Source: Zymoseptoria tritici IPO323 (taxonomy: Eukaryota > Ascomycota > Dothideomycetes > Mycosphaerellales > Mycosphaerellaceae). Taken from it: a stretch of DNA of 64,000 nucleotides. The stretch spans positions 496,001 through 560,000 of the forward strand of contig NC_018203.1 of NCBI RefSeq assembly GCF_000219625.1, in the 5' to 3' direction. The notes beneath the pieces are model-generated. The model ran no database searches and was not told the DNA's origin. It was given only the letters and a program-made list of their open reading frames with translations. Positions 20,396 through 31,734 of the stretch are shown in pieces (the stretch's first letter is position 1; each line of letters begins with the position of its first letter). Made by a program: the position numbers and the translations under genes.

Positions 20396-20622
20396 GCCGG
20401 TTTGGTCCAGTTGGCTCTAGCAGTGTGCAGGGTATGACAGATAACGCCATTACGCAGAGTGATAGGGCCCTTTTAAGTTATGATAGCGCAGAATAGCTTA
20501 ACGTGGACTAGAATAGTCTAGAATGGAAAGCCTTAATACCTAAATGAAATCCCTAGAATTATTAAAAATGTTAAAGTCCAATGTCATAAAGCAAAAAAGG
20601 ATTGAAAAATTGACTAAGGGGG

Positions 20623-22200
20623 TTAGCGTTTTTTCTGGAATTTACCGCGCGCAGTCGGTCCTTCCTGGCCTATTCTGCGCCGGTAGGCCCGCATTGCTGC
20701 CGGGCTGATGTTAACTGCTGCTTCCTAGGAGTTCTCGGACCAGTCGTAGTCTTTCTACTTGATGAGGTACTCCCGATTGTTCAGTTCGTCTACACGTTCG
20801 GCCAGAATGGCCTCGACTTCGTATTTATTGTCCTCTCCTGCGTCGTATCGCATCATCCTGTCCTGTTTGCGACCAAACTGGTCCGGGATAGATAGTTCTA
20901 GTAGAGAAACATAGAAGGTTAGGTGGATCTTTAGTAAGTCTGGTAGATCGAGCGTGTATGCGACGCGGTTAATGACCGCTTTTACCTTGTAAGGCCCAAT
21001 GTATTTGTGATCGAGCTTCGCCGAAGGTCTTAATAACCTAATGTTGCGTATATTAAGGTAGACTTCGTCTCCGACGTTGAAGGAGATGTCCTTCCTGTGC
21101 TCGTTCGCCCACTTAGCTATTTGCTTCTTTGTTTTGGCCAGTCTGACCCGCAGTTTCTTCTAGTTAGAGATAACGCGGTCCGTAAGTTGTGCGGCGAACA
21201 GGGCTTCTCGTCCATTCTAGCGTAGTCTAGGCTAGTAGCACCGCCGAGGGTCCCGTGTCGTGTACGCCTGGAATGGCGTGACCCCTATTGCGGAGTGTAC
21301 GCTGTTATTGTACGAGAATTCCGCAGTAGAGAGTAGGGAGGCCTAGTTGTCCTGTTTATAGTTGCAGTATGTGCGAAGATACTGCTCTAGCGTCTGGTTT
21401 TGGCGCTCTGTTTGCCCGTCTGTTTAAGGGTAGAACGCTGTGCTTAGCTTCCGGCGTATGCTAAGGCAGAAACAGAACGTGCTCTAGAATTTTGAGGTTA
21501 GGATAGGCCCTCGATCCGACGTAATCGTAGCTAGTGCGCTATAGAGTCGTACGACTTCCCTTATAAACACCTCTGCGAGCTCTGCTGCGGTAATCGTCTT
21601 CTTGCATAGCGCATAATAGACTATTTTGGTGCATCTGTCCACGATCACCAGGATTAAGTCGTAAGCCTAGCCTAGAAGCATGCTAGGTAGCAGGTCCGTT
21701 ATGAAGTCTAGCGTTACATCCTCCTATAGTATAAGCGATAGTAGCTCTGCGTGCAGCAATCCGTAAGGTTTGTGCCGCCGTAGCTTTGCCCTACTATACG
21801 CTTAATACGTTCGTGTGTAGTCCTTAACGTATTTCCTCATTTTGGGCCAGTAGAAACTCCTTTGTAGAAGTTCGAGCGTTCGAGAGAAGCCGAAGTGCCC
21901 TGCTATAGGGTCGTCGTGGCATTCCTGAAGCAGTTAGAGTCTTATGCTTCCTTTAGGTACGTAGGCCTTGCCGTCTATGTACGCGACTCCATCCTCGTTA
22001 GTCCATCGATCTGCCTAGAAAGTAGGTTCCGCTTGGTCCTTCTCCTCGTTAATCCTGTTAAAGGTCGGATCTTTCAAGAGGGCGCGTTTCAGGCGCGTTT
22101 TCAGGTCTGGGGCGTCCTTTACTGCCCCCACGTGCCTTACTAGTCTATTATAGTCCAGATGCGGTTGGAATGCCGTCTGGAGGAGCCGTAAGCTTGTAGA
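20623..22200 (-). pseudogene. Nested element pol, 3' part: integrase and chromodomain
   Basis: The minus-strand frame shows a retroviral-type integrase core: LILVIVDRCTKI (first catalytic Asp region, about 21650), ITSDRGPILTSKF (second Asp, about 21520), DGQTERQNQTLEQYLR (catalytic Glu region, about 21400). After a C-terminal integrase domain, a chromodomain reads YEVEAILAERVDELNNREYL then IK*KDYDWSENS*EAAVNI at about 20800-20670; the stops fall on the conserved tryptophans of the WKDYDWSENSWE block. The frame ends at TAA 20623-20625. In fungi, chromodomain elements are thought to target integration to heterochromatin. RIP stops make this copy inactive. Confidence 0.85.
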
Positions 22201-24150
22201 CGACTCTTCGTCTGTGGCCTACCGTCCAGAGTGGTCCTTGTCCGTAAGGTCGGGCCTTCTGCTTAGTGCATCCGCCGCCCTATTAGCCTTGCCGGGTCTG
22301 TAAATAGTCCTGAAGTTAATCTGCGACAACTACTCGGCCTATCTAACCTGCCGCCTAGACAAGGTCTTGGTCGTTATAAGAGTTTGCAGGTTTGCATGAT
22401 CCGTTAGTAGTTCGACCTGGTGTCGAGCCCCCTCTAGGTATTGTCTGAAGTGCTTAAAGGAGTCCACGACTGCTAATAGCTCAGCGTCTTCCGTAACGTA
22501 GTTCCGTTCTGCCGCGATCATCTTTCGTAAGAAGTATAATATAGGGAACCACTGCGTCTTGCCGTGGTCTTCGTATAGTTAGCTTAGGATGCCCGAGATC
22601 GCCTCGCCTAAGGCGTCGGTTTCCACCCTATAGGGCAGTTCTAGGTCAAAATAGCGCAGGATAGGAGCTTCCGAGAACCTTTTCCGCAACTCGTCGAAGG
22701 AAAGCACAGCTTGCTCGTCGAGCTCTAAGTATGCTCGTTCCTTCTTGCGTTGGTTTACTGCCTTTTTCCCCTCCGTGTAGCGGTTAAGTGCCGCAGCGAG
22801 GCGTAAGAAGCCCTTAATGAAGCGCCTATAGTAGTTCGCGAAGCCGATAAAGACCCTAATGTTATGTATTGACTAGGGAAGTGGCCACTCCTGGACCGAT
22901 CTGACCCGTTCTGGGTCGATCTCTAGCCTATCACGTGTAATAACGTACCCGAGGTAGTCGACGCGGTCCTTGTGGAAATCGCACTTAGACAGGTTAGCGT
23001 ACAACTTGTGTTTCCGGAGGCGCTCTAGCACCTCCCGGACGTGGCCCTCGTGCTCCTCCACCGTTTTAGAGTATATAAGGATGTTGTCGAGGTAAACGAC
23101 GCAGAACACGTCGATTAGCCCCACTAATACGCTATTAATGAAGTTTTGGAACACTACGGGGGCATTGTAGAGCCCAAAGGGCATTACGGTGTATTCGAAA
23201 TGGCCGTATCTGGTCCGGAAGGCTGTCTTCTACTCGTCGCCTTCCCGGATACGGACACGGTAGTACGCGTAGCGGAGGTCTATCTTCGTAAAGTACCTAG
23301 CGCTAGCCAGCTGGTCTATTGACTCGGAAATCAAGGGAAGACCCCCCCTATTCTTTACCGTAACCGCATTCAGGCCGCGGTAGTCGACATAGAGGCGGAG
23401 TGTGTTGTCCTTTTTCCTCGCGAAGAGGATTGGCGCGCCCGCCGAGGATGTCGAGCGGCGAATAAAGCCACTCTTTAGATGTTTAGGGAGCTGCTTGCGC
23501 ATCGCATCTATCTCTGCCTCCGACAGAGCGTACATAGGGCTAAATAGGACCCTTGCTCCCTTAACTAGGTCGATCCTGAGATCGTACGGTCTATGCGGTG
23601 CTAACTCGCTAGCCAACTCCTCCGAAAAGACGTCGGAGAAGTCAGAGTACGCCGTTGGGACGCTATTCTGGTCTAGTTCGAGTCTATCCTCGACCTCTTA
23701 GATCGACATAACGTAAAGAGCTGCCTCGACTTCACCGAGACACTCCCGGTAGAACCTGTCCGGGGATACTACTGCTATTGCTTAACGCTTTCGAGGTTTC
23801 TGCCTCTAGAAGACCTCCTTTAGAGCGAAGTTAACACCCGGGTTGTACTTCTCGAGCTAGGGCATACCGAGCACGACTTCGAAACCGTAGATACGTCCTA
23901 CCTTAAACGTGTCTACGCACCCCTGCGCCTTACTAGAGGTGTCTATAGCCTTGTAGGAGTTTCTCGTTTCTCTAAAGACCTGTAGGCTCTGGCTATTTAG
24001 AGTTAGGTACTTTGTCTAGGTGGATAGCTCGGAAACCGTCTACCCTATTTCCTTTGCCAGCATAGAATCGTAGAAGTTGTCCTAGGCGCTGCTATTAATT
24101 AGGCCCCGGACCTTTCTGGACTCCCCTAGGCCGTTTAGCGTTAACTCGAC
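22200..24150 (-). pseudogene. Nested element pol, 5' part: protease region, reverse transcriptase, RNase H
   Basis: Reverse transcriptase is clear at 23616-22873: the first half includes ALSEAEIDAMRKQLPKHLKS and FFARKKD-type palm residues; the second begins MPFGLYNAPVVFQNFIN and contains FCVVYLDNILIYS, where the YxDD catalytic motif reads YLDN (second Asp replaced by Asn). The RNase H region at 22521-22339 shows ERNYVTEDAELLAVVDSFKH and the TDHANL block. The protease region lies between the zinc knuckle and reverse transcriptase (about 24100-23700) but is heavily stopped. The catalytic substitution and numerous TAG/TAA codons mean no active enzyme. Confidence 0.9.
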
Positions 24151-24199
24151 GCTGATCAGGCGCCCTTGCTAGGCGCGGCGCTTTCCTAGCTTAGCCGAG

Positions 24200-25352
24200 C
24201 GCCGCTAATCCTTATTGTAGAGGACTTAGCCTACCTAAGCAACAGCGTCTACTTAGGGGGCGTCTCTTTCCCCGAATCCTTCTATAGGTGCTAGTTAGTG
24301 CAGTCGCGGCGGATATGCCCGACCTGTTAGCATCCGTAGTACGTAGCCTTAGAGGGGGCCTTCGGGTTCTGTTCGCTATCGCTAGTCCTTGCCTTCTTGC
24401 CGTCCGGAGCAGCAGAGCCGTCGCTAGGGCGCTTCTTCGCCTGCTTAGCGGACCTTTTAGTAGCCTGCCTCTTACGAGCCTCCTGTTTAGAGCCCTCGTT
24501 AGCACGGTAGGCCTTTTTGGCCCTCTCCTCGGCGTCTACCAGGTTTAGTAGGGCGGTAGGGTAGTTCGAAAGGCGGTTGCGAAGGGCCTATAGAAGGGCG
24601 CTGTAGAACCTAAGGATCTTCTTGCTATCGTCCCTTTTATCGAGCTCCTTCCAGAGTGTCTTTAGCTCCTCGAGGAGTTCTTCCGGCGTGCGGTTACCTA
24701 GGGTAACCTTTTTCAGCTTCTTGTGGGCCTTCTCGCGCCGTTTGGTCTCTATGCCTATCGAGTTGAGCATAACCTCCTTTATTATGGACTAGGTTGGCTT
24801 AGACTAGTCGTTAAGGCCGTCGACGTAGCGTTCCTAGTAGTCTTGCTAGAGCTTTCCTATGTAGTCGGCAGCAAAGTCGACCTTGCGGTCTTCGCGTTCG
24901 GCGAATCCTTCGTGTCGTCTAAAGGCTCTTTCGAGGGCTCGGACCTAGTCGTCGTAGCTCGCACGCGACTTGCCCTCGAAGACTAGTAGCTCCTTCGACT
25001 TAGGGAGGTTATCCCTCGTTTTGGTGTGCTAGTTAGGTTCGGAGAAAAGGTAGCGGAGGGTAGCCGTCCTTAGGTTCCCTTCTAGCGTAGGATAGTCTAG
25101 TTCGGCACGGAGTTCCTTAATCTTCTGCTAAAGGGTTAAGAACTCAAAGGTAGCGCGGGCGACTTCGTTGTTATGCTCCCGGGTGGCCCTTTCTTCCGCG
25201 GTCTCTCCCGAGCCAGGCTGGTTGAGAAGGTTAACGTCCTGTAGTTAACTAGTAGGCGTGGCTAATAGCTCCGTAGAGGAGGCGCTCGCCTGCTGTCGGG
25301 CGGAGGTATTAGGAAGGGAATCGTCCTAACGACGGGTGACCTTTAGAGCTAT
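24200..25352 (-). pseudogene. Nested element gag, start codon mutated
   Basis: Minus-strand frame from 25352 down to about 24200. The expected initiator reads ATA at 25350-25352 in ATAGCTC, most simply a RIPed ATG. The body is helical and charged (ELLEELKTLWKELDKRDDSK at 24640-24690; KLKKVTLGNRTPEELLEELK), with a capsid-like middle and a basic tail (KRQATKRSAKQAKKRPSDGS), and ends with a CCHC zinc knuckle, YGC*QVGHIRRDC, at about 24340-24300. TAG/TAA stops are scattered at Gln/Trp positions. Confidence 0.8.
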
Positions 25353-25400
25353 GTCGGTGGTTTTCGGTACAGTTGTACGGTTGTTTTTAATCGAATCGAA
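25353..25400 (-). other. Candidate self-complementary primer-binding site of the nested element
   Basis: Minus sense, the sequence directly after the 5' LTR is TTCGATTCGATTAAAAAC. No conventional TGG-type tRNA primer site follows the LTR. ATCGAATCGA at 25390-25399 is identical on the plus strand to a site in the LTR on the minus strand (complement of 18996-19005), so a transcript starting there could fold onto this site as in Tf1-type self-priming elements. This is inference from complementarity only. Confidence 0.4.
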
Positions 25401-25729
25401 TGTTAGAAGCACCTCGAGAGGGAATGTAGGCTTGCACCGAAAACAAATGGTTGTAGAATGTAACGAGTCGATTTAATAAGGAAGGGAATGGACAAGAGCG
25501 TCCCCCGAGGCTATGTACCCGCCCTTCGTATTGCCAAATGCGTCCCTCCGCCTAGACTAGGCACCGGTCGTAGTCCGACGTCCGCTCGGGGGCTATCGTA
25601 CGCCCGTGAGGTTCGTCCCTCTACAGGATGTCCTAGTCTGGGCTAGATAAGATAGCACCGGTAATCTGTAGTGCTAGGATAGTCCAGGTTGGGACAGGTA
25701 GGGGGCGTCATCGTGAGGGTGTCCTCACA
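25401..25729 (-). repeat. 5' LTR of the nested element
   Basis: 329 bp, partner of 18929-19257. Within the candidate R region it has lost two bases of the self-priming match (tcgatttaat against tcgattcgat), a RIP-type change. Confidence 0.95.
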
Positions 25730-25734
25730 CTCAC
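25730..25734. repeat. Target-site duplication of the nested element, right copy
   Basis: CTCAC, identical to 18924-18928. Confidence 0.95.
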
Positions 25735-27950
25735 GCTCGGAGAATCCTCGTATAATCGTCCCCCTTGTAGCGTTCTCCTTAAAGGAGTAAGGCAAAGCGG
25801 TTAAGAAGTCCGCGGGTTTAAGTAATTAATCCCTAGGCTATGCAGAACCCTCCCCGGCTATGTTGGCTAGGGTACCTTCTATTAAGTCCGGCCGGCGGGA
25901 GAGGGCATTAGGGACTATAGCCTCACTCCCCTTGCGGTAGCGGATGTCGATGTTATAAGCTTAAAAGTCCTTAATCTAGCATGCAAGCCGCTTAGTTAGA
26001 GTCTTCGAGGTCTTTAGGTACTGTAGGCTGTGGTAATCCGTAATTACTTAAGTCTTAGTCCTATTGTTAATATAGTAGTTCCATTTTCGAAGGGCTTCCT
26101 TAATAGCAAGGAGCTCCTTCTCGTGCACTAGATAGTTTAGTTCTGCCCCTTGCAGCTTACGGCCCTCGAAGGCAACCGGATGCAATTTCCTATTAGAGTT
26201 AGCTTAATGTAGGACTGCACTAAGCGCCCACTCACTTGCATCTGTTTTAATAATAAAGGGCTTCTTAGTATCCGGCATAATTAGTACTAGCTCGCTGCAC
26301 AGGGCTTCCTTAAGCTTCGTAAAAGCGATAGTGCACTAGGCAGTCTACTTAATAGGGCGCTTCTTCTTAGCACGCAGTAGCAAGTTATGTTCCTTAAGGA
26401 GGTCTGACAGTAGAGCAGCGTGCCTAGCAAAGTCTCTAACGTACTTGCGGTAGAAGGAAGCTAGCCTAATAAACTGCCGCACTTCTTAAGCGTTAGTCGG
26501 CTGTAGCTAGTCTCTAACAATAGAGATCTTGTCTTCTATAGGCCTAACTTAATTATAGCTTACTCGGTGCCTACAGAAGTCGAATTCCTTAACCCTAATG
26601 TAGCATTTCTTAGGGGAGCAATACAGCTCTTGTAATCGCAGGATATCCAGGACTTCCTTTAAGTGGACTTCGTGCTCCTCCAAAGTCTCGGAGAAGATTA
26701 CGATGTCGTCCAAGTAAACTATATACGTCTTATAAAGGTGCTTTCTTAGGGCTTCGTTTATTAAGCTCTAGAAACTTGCCGGTGCATTGCACAAGCTAAA
26801 AGGCATTACCTTAAAGTAGTATTTGCCCTAGCGAGTGTTAAATGCTGTCTTGTGCTAGTCCTCTTCCTTTACCTTTAATTGCTAGAACCCGGAGGTTAAG
26901 TTAATCTTGGTAAAGTACCTTGAACTATGAAATGCATCTAAGTAGTCGGAAATCCGAGGCAGGGGGAATCGATCCTTAACGGTAGCGTTGTTTAGAGCCC
27001 TGAAATCAATGCACATTCGCCATTTCCCTCCTAGCTTGGGTACAAGTAACACAGGGCTCCCCTAAGCCGATTAGGATTTGTTAATCAACCTACGTTTCCA
27101 GAGTTCCTCGATTTAAGACTCCTGTTTAAGCGATTGGGCATAAGACAGCTAGTAAGGCTGTTAATTAATCGGCTTGTGGTCCCTAGTGTCGATTAAATGC
27201 ACAATAAACCGGTCCTTCGGTAGCTTGTTAGGCAAGGAAGATCTAAACAGATCCCTGTTGTCTAGGATAATGCGGCTTAAGCTAGGTTCCTTACTTAAGG
27301 GAGGAGGAACGTCGTCTTCCTTAAGGGACATAGGGTCGTCCTTAGGATCGCGTTCCCTCTCCTATTGCCGCTCCTAGTATTTATCTATGTTTAAGAGATA
27401 TAAGGGCATGTTAGGATCAACGTCAAGTAAATCCTCCAGTTCCTTAAGGGAACAGAGGTCCTTATCTACCGGAACGCTCCTTAAGTTAGGAGCGTATCTA
27501 GAGCATAGTATAGCATACTTAACACCGTTGTCGTATAGGTACACCTTGTTCGTAAAGAAATTAATAGTCGGGCAGTACTGCCTGAACTATTTAAGGCTAA
27601 GGATTACCTCGTGATTAGCGAGATTAAGCACTCGGGCAGTGATTTCCCCCTTGAAGTTACGCAGCTAGTAAGGCAGCTTAACCCTAAGGGTTGTCTTTAT
27701 TGCTGTGCCGTTAGGCAGAACCACGGTCTGGGAATCTATAGCTACTTAAGCCTCCGGAAACTAGTCCGCGATCGTTCGTGAGACGTATACACGCGTGGCC
27801 CTAGTATCGAATAGGAACTTGGCCTTAACAGAATGCTTACTTAAACCTAAGCGTCTAGAGGTAACCAAAAGGTTTGGTCTTATAGCGTTAAGGTAGTTAA
27901 GTTAAGCATTAGGAGAGATCCTAAGCAATAAGGGCAACGCAATAGACGAC
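25735..27950 (-). pseudogene. Outer element pol, 5' part: protease, reverse transcriptase, RNase H
   Basis: The minus-strand frame follows gag. The protease active-site block reads FDTRATRV near 27800, where FDTGA would be expected; the Gly-to-Arg change fits a G-to-A mutation. Reverse transcriptase contains the catalytic TYIVYLDDIVIFS at about 26735-26695, with the YLDD aspartates intact. RNase H-like sequence follows (about 26250-25950) and the frame runs into the nested insertion at 25734, with the last outer residues reading RGTIIRGFSERE. Many TAA/TAG stops interrupt it, often as CTTAAG (from CTCAAG) or CTAG. Confidence 0.8.
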
Positions 27951-29454
27951 TTAGAATCCTTAGCATCTGAGTCGTTGTCTATTTTTTTGTCGGCTTGCTT
28001 AAGCCCCCCTTGCGTCTGTTGTAGTCGTCCTACTTCTTCTGCAAGTCTAGCTTAAGCTTCTTCTAACAGCGATACTAGGTGTGTCCGGCGACTCCGCAGT
28101 TATAGCACTTTAAGGAATACTCCTAAGCCGGTGGCTTGGAGCTGTTGTCGTTAGCTATGTGTTTAAGGGCAGCGGCAACATACTCTACAGTAGTCTTGTT
28201 TACCTTTCTTGGTTTAAAAGCCTTCCTAGCAAGAGCATTGCGGTTTTCCTTAAAGGCAGGGGCATCCATTCTTAGGCCCCTTTAAGAATCCACGACCTCC
28301 TAGTTAGCTACGTCGATAGCTTAAGCCTAGTCTATAATTTCCTATAGTCCAGCCTTTTAAGGGGTAAGCTTGTGTCGAATAAGCTCCGCTCGAATCGACA
28401 GCTTGAGCCTATTAAAGAAGACAGTAGCATTGGAGAAGTTATTAGGCCTTAGCTTAAGCATGCGAGCTACGGAGAGGATTTTGTAATAGAAGGTAATAAC
28501 ACCTCCTGTTTGCTTAAGAGCTCGGTATTGTCTCTAGAGCTTCTCTTAGTAATAATAATCTTGGAAATAGGAGACGAGGTTGCCGAGCATTAAGTTAAGG
28601 GTATGGGTTCCCTCGATGATTTTAAGCCTACAAGTCTCTTCCTGTTCCTCCTACTAAGCAAGGGCGTTACGCTGCATCTAGCCACCTACTAATTCGATAA
28701 GGTTAGCTTCGGATAGGCGGATACCCCTCTATCTTAGGGCAATCTAAGACCTTAAGTAACGCTCTATAGACCTAACCCAGATATCAGCAGCGTTGTTTCG
28801 AGTGTCTCCCTAGTATAGTTCTAGTGCCCGGACGGAAGCCTTAATAGAAGTATCTAAGGAATTAAGGGGAGTTGTATCCCTGCCTAGTGTTCCAGACGTG
28901 TAGCGATAGGGACGACTTAGTCCCTCATCGTCACTTGAGCCGTGCCCAGGGTCATCTCCTCGATATAGGGATAGCTTAAACCGTACGGCTCCTAGCTCGC
29001 TTGGTCCCCGGATAGGCCTGTTAGTAGATCCTGCTCGAACAGGCTCCTAGGACAAGCGGGCGTTCTCGGCCTAAAGTCGGACAGCGTCCGCTTCAAGTCG
29101 ATTAATATGTTCCTCTATCTCCCTTAAGGCGGCCACATGCTCGCTGAAACGAGTGGGGCCTGAGCCTACATTAGCAGCAGGTCGGCTTAGTTAAGTAGGA
29201 GTTCGGAAGGTAACATTAGCTCTAAGTAGAGCTAGGGGATCCGTCTAAGGATCTCCTTTAGGGAAGAGACGAGCAGTAGTAGATAGTGCCGCCCCTGCAT
29301 CGCTACCTCGTTCCTTAATGCGATTAAGTTCGTTAATTAGGCTTAGATAGCCTTGCCTATCTTCCTTAAGCCTTTCTCCTTTAGCGACTGTTAGGTTTAA
29401 GTCGTAGGAGGAAGGAAGCTCTATAGTTCCTTTAGCTTAGCTAGTGACGGACAT
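27951..29454 (-). pseudogene. Outer element gag with CCHC zinc knuckle
   Basis: ATG at 29454 (minus). The first residues read MSVTS*AKGTIELPSSYDLN. Helical, charged segments follow (GYLSLINELNRIKERGSDAG; ALREIEEHINRLEADAVRL), then a capsid-like region, and a zinc knuckle KCYNCGVAGH at about 28115-28085. Stops are TAA/TAG at Gln or Trp positions. The 5' LTR lies about 500 bp upstream, leaving a leader. Confidence 0.75.
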
Positions 29455-29954
29455 CTTGTCTTAGTAGGATAGGTTGTTAATCGAACTAAATTAAGTTGCT
29501 GTTGTTGTTGCTTCCGGTAACTTAAAGGGTTATAACTTCCTCCTTGTAGTTCCTTAAGCAGCTAGGCAGCTCTGGCTATTGTCGTGTTTAAACATAGCGC
29601 GCTTTAAGTGTTTAGGGTAACCAGTTTTGAGTGCGGTAATTCTATACTTCAAGTCTTAAACTTAAGGCAAAACGAGTTTTGCGTTAACGTTTAAGTAGAA
29701 GTTGGCAATCCAGCACACATAGCACCGCCAAGTGAATCGCCATATATAGGACCCCTAGCTATAGAAAACCCGGTGCTTCTAGTTAGGTGTACAGTCCAAG
29801 TGGAAAGTACGGTATAGTCCATAGGTCTAAGGAGGTCTTAAACTAGAGTCGTTTTAAGCTGGTTTGATTAAATAGGCAATAAATCGAGCATCCGGCCAGC
29901 TCTAACCCTTAAGTGGCAGAGCCAGCCGGTGAGACGGCTAAGGAGCCGCCTTAA

Positions 29955-29972
29955 GTGCTCTTAGCTACCAGA
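29955..29972 (-). other. Possible primer-binding site of the outer element
   Basis: Minus sense, TGGTAGCTAAGAGC starts two bases after the 5' LTR. Its first seven bases match the complement of the 3' end of initiator tRNA-Met as used by Ty1/Ty3, but the match does not continue, so this is tentative. Confidence 0.35.
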
Positions 29973-30147
29973 TGATCAAAAAGCGGAAAAAGAATAATAC
30001 TTATTTATAAGGGCGGAGGCCCTTAAGCTATATAGACTAACTGAAACGAGCGAGTCATATGATAATAACGAGCCTTCAAGTGAAACGGTGCCTGAGGCTT
30101 TAAGGGTTTCAAGTAAACCTGAGCGAGGTTTTTAGTGTTTTTGAACA
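29973..30147 (-). repeat. 5' LTR of the outer element
   Basis: 175 bp, partner of 14093-14267. Seven differences between the two are all C/T or G/A transitions, some in one copy and some in the other. Confidence 0.95.
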
Positions 30148-30151
30148 AAGA
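30148..30151. repeat. Target-site duplication of the outer element, right copy
   Basis: AAGA, matching 14089-14092. Confidence 0.8.
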
Positions 30152-31734
30152 GAGACCTGCCTCGGTGGCCGAAACGTCGCAGCGTCACACAACAGTTCAG
30201 TGCCTGCAAACCTCGTCCTCGGTGACCTGCTCGAATGTTGCAATACCGCACGACATAAATACCGGGACGGCAGAACTGCCAGAATGTCTGTCTCCCTTCA
30301 CGCCCCTCACCTTGGAAACGTACGAGCAGCAAACATTCGCGTCATCACGTTTGACATTTCACTCGCTCATCTCATCTCGCGATCAATACCTGGAGCTCAC
30401 AGGTGTGAAAGGAGTCCATTCGGCGAGACAACCGACATGTCAGAAGCTTCCTCGGTCTCCACTCCCATCAGGATGAACATACTAGCCGGCGAGTCGAAAG
30501 TCCCGCGGAAATCACACCAATCCTCACTCGCACTCCACCTCTACCTCGGACAGTGGAGTCCTCCGCAGTCCAAATCCATGTTGTAAAATTGACAACAGAT
30601 ACAGAGATTCTCGGCGCCTCTGCTTCGATAAGCTCGCTTGAGCTGCCTGGACTTCTGCCTCCGAGCTCTTCTGGGTCATGCCGATGAGACTGAACTCGCC
30701 GCCGGCGATATGAAGACTTTTTGAGCTCGACGGTTGATCTGACGAGATGAAACATGCGGCCGGAAAGATGAGGACTTCTGTGTGGTCGACGGCTGATCGG
30801 ACGTATGCACGATGGGCGGTCTGGGACGGAGTGTTCGCTGCAAACATGTAGATGGTAGATGGTAGATAGTCGTCGTGTTTCGGATGCGTCAACTAATTCG
30901 TTAACAGAAGTCGATCTTGGAGGTTGCGAAATCGGATAAACTTTCTCCAGAAGACTCGTAATCCTTTACGCAGATCTTCGTCCTTCGACTTCGACTTCGA
31001 CAACGACATCCCTCCCTTTCGTCCAAAGCCGCCGCCATTCTGTTGACTCTACAACTGCCATCGTCGATCGAACTGCGTCTTCCTCATACTCTCTCGCGTC
31101 GCTCCGTACCTCGATTGGTCTACACCAACATCCTCAATCCGGCAGCCATTGCGAATACAGTTACCACGTCCATCGCCCACTTTGAGTATGGGCTCGTCTT
31201 CTTGGTCCTGTAGCGCAGTTTTCCGCGTACAGGATGAGATCCGATGAAAGATGTGCGAGCAGGGAAGTCGGAAGAGTCAGAACAATTCGGAAAGCGAGGA
31301 CCAAAGTGATGGCTTCTTGGAAGAATCGCATGGGACCTTTCAAAACCGCTTCGAAGAGGTGAACCTTGACTAGACCGAACGCACGTACCCGACATGGTAC
31401 TGTTCCAGTGCATCACAAATCATCTCTTCGCTAGGGCTGAAGATCTATCCGGAATTGGCTTCCGACATAGCGTCAGGTCGTGGACGAGGATAAGGACTGC
31501 ACTCTCCACCTAACGCAGGGTGTAGGACTAGGGAGTGGCAACAAGTTGAATCAGGCGCCTAGTGAGCGAGCTTCGTCCGCCTGGCCTTATGCTGTGCATG
31601 TAATGTGACTGACCAGTTGACAGCCGCGGAGATATCGTCCATCGGCAGCATTCCTACCTTCGCTCAAGACGATGCTAACGACGATGACACCGAGCTTTTA
31701 CAAGGCGTCCGTCTCGGCCGACAGATCTTCCACG
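30152..31734. other. Host DNA with no confident gene
   Basis: This is the sequence that adjoined 14088 before the LTR element inserted, so it would be the distal upstream region of the F-box pseudogene. Open frames on both strands overlap and none shows a domain. Composition is not RIP-like. Confidence 0.4.

Larger units (their letters stand above)
18929..25729 (-). mobile_element. Nested chromodomain-type Ty3/gypsy LTR retrotransposon
   Basis: A 6,801-bp element with 329-bp LTRs beginning TG and ending CA, flanked by a perfect 5-bp CTCAC duplication. Coding order on the minus strand is gag with a CCHC knuckle, protease region, reverse transcriptase, RNase H, integrase, chromodomain. A long polypurine tract abuts the left LTR, so left is 3'. 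An extra spliced gene occupies the opposite strand between the chromodomain and the 3' LTR. The LTRs differ at 11 of 329 positions, all transitions of RIP type. It entered the outer element's integrase region, so it is the younger insertion. Confidence 0.95.
14093..30147 (-). mobile_element. Outer Ty3/gypsy LTR retrotransposon, RIPed, interrupted by a second element
   Basis: A 16,055-bp unit (about 9.2 kb without the nested insertion) bounded by 175-bp LTRs that begin TG and end CA, with a 4-bp AAGA target duplication. The coding order on the minus strand is gag (29454 downward), protease, reverse transcriptase, RNase H, then, beyond the nested element, integrase and a long C-terminal extension. 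A polypurine tract (minus sense AAAGGGGAGGA) abuts the 14093-14267 LTR, making that the 3' LTR and confirming the orientation. An additional plus-strand open frame fills 14770-16836. The LTRs differ at 7 of 175 positions, all transitions producing TpA. Confidence 0.95.
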
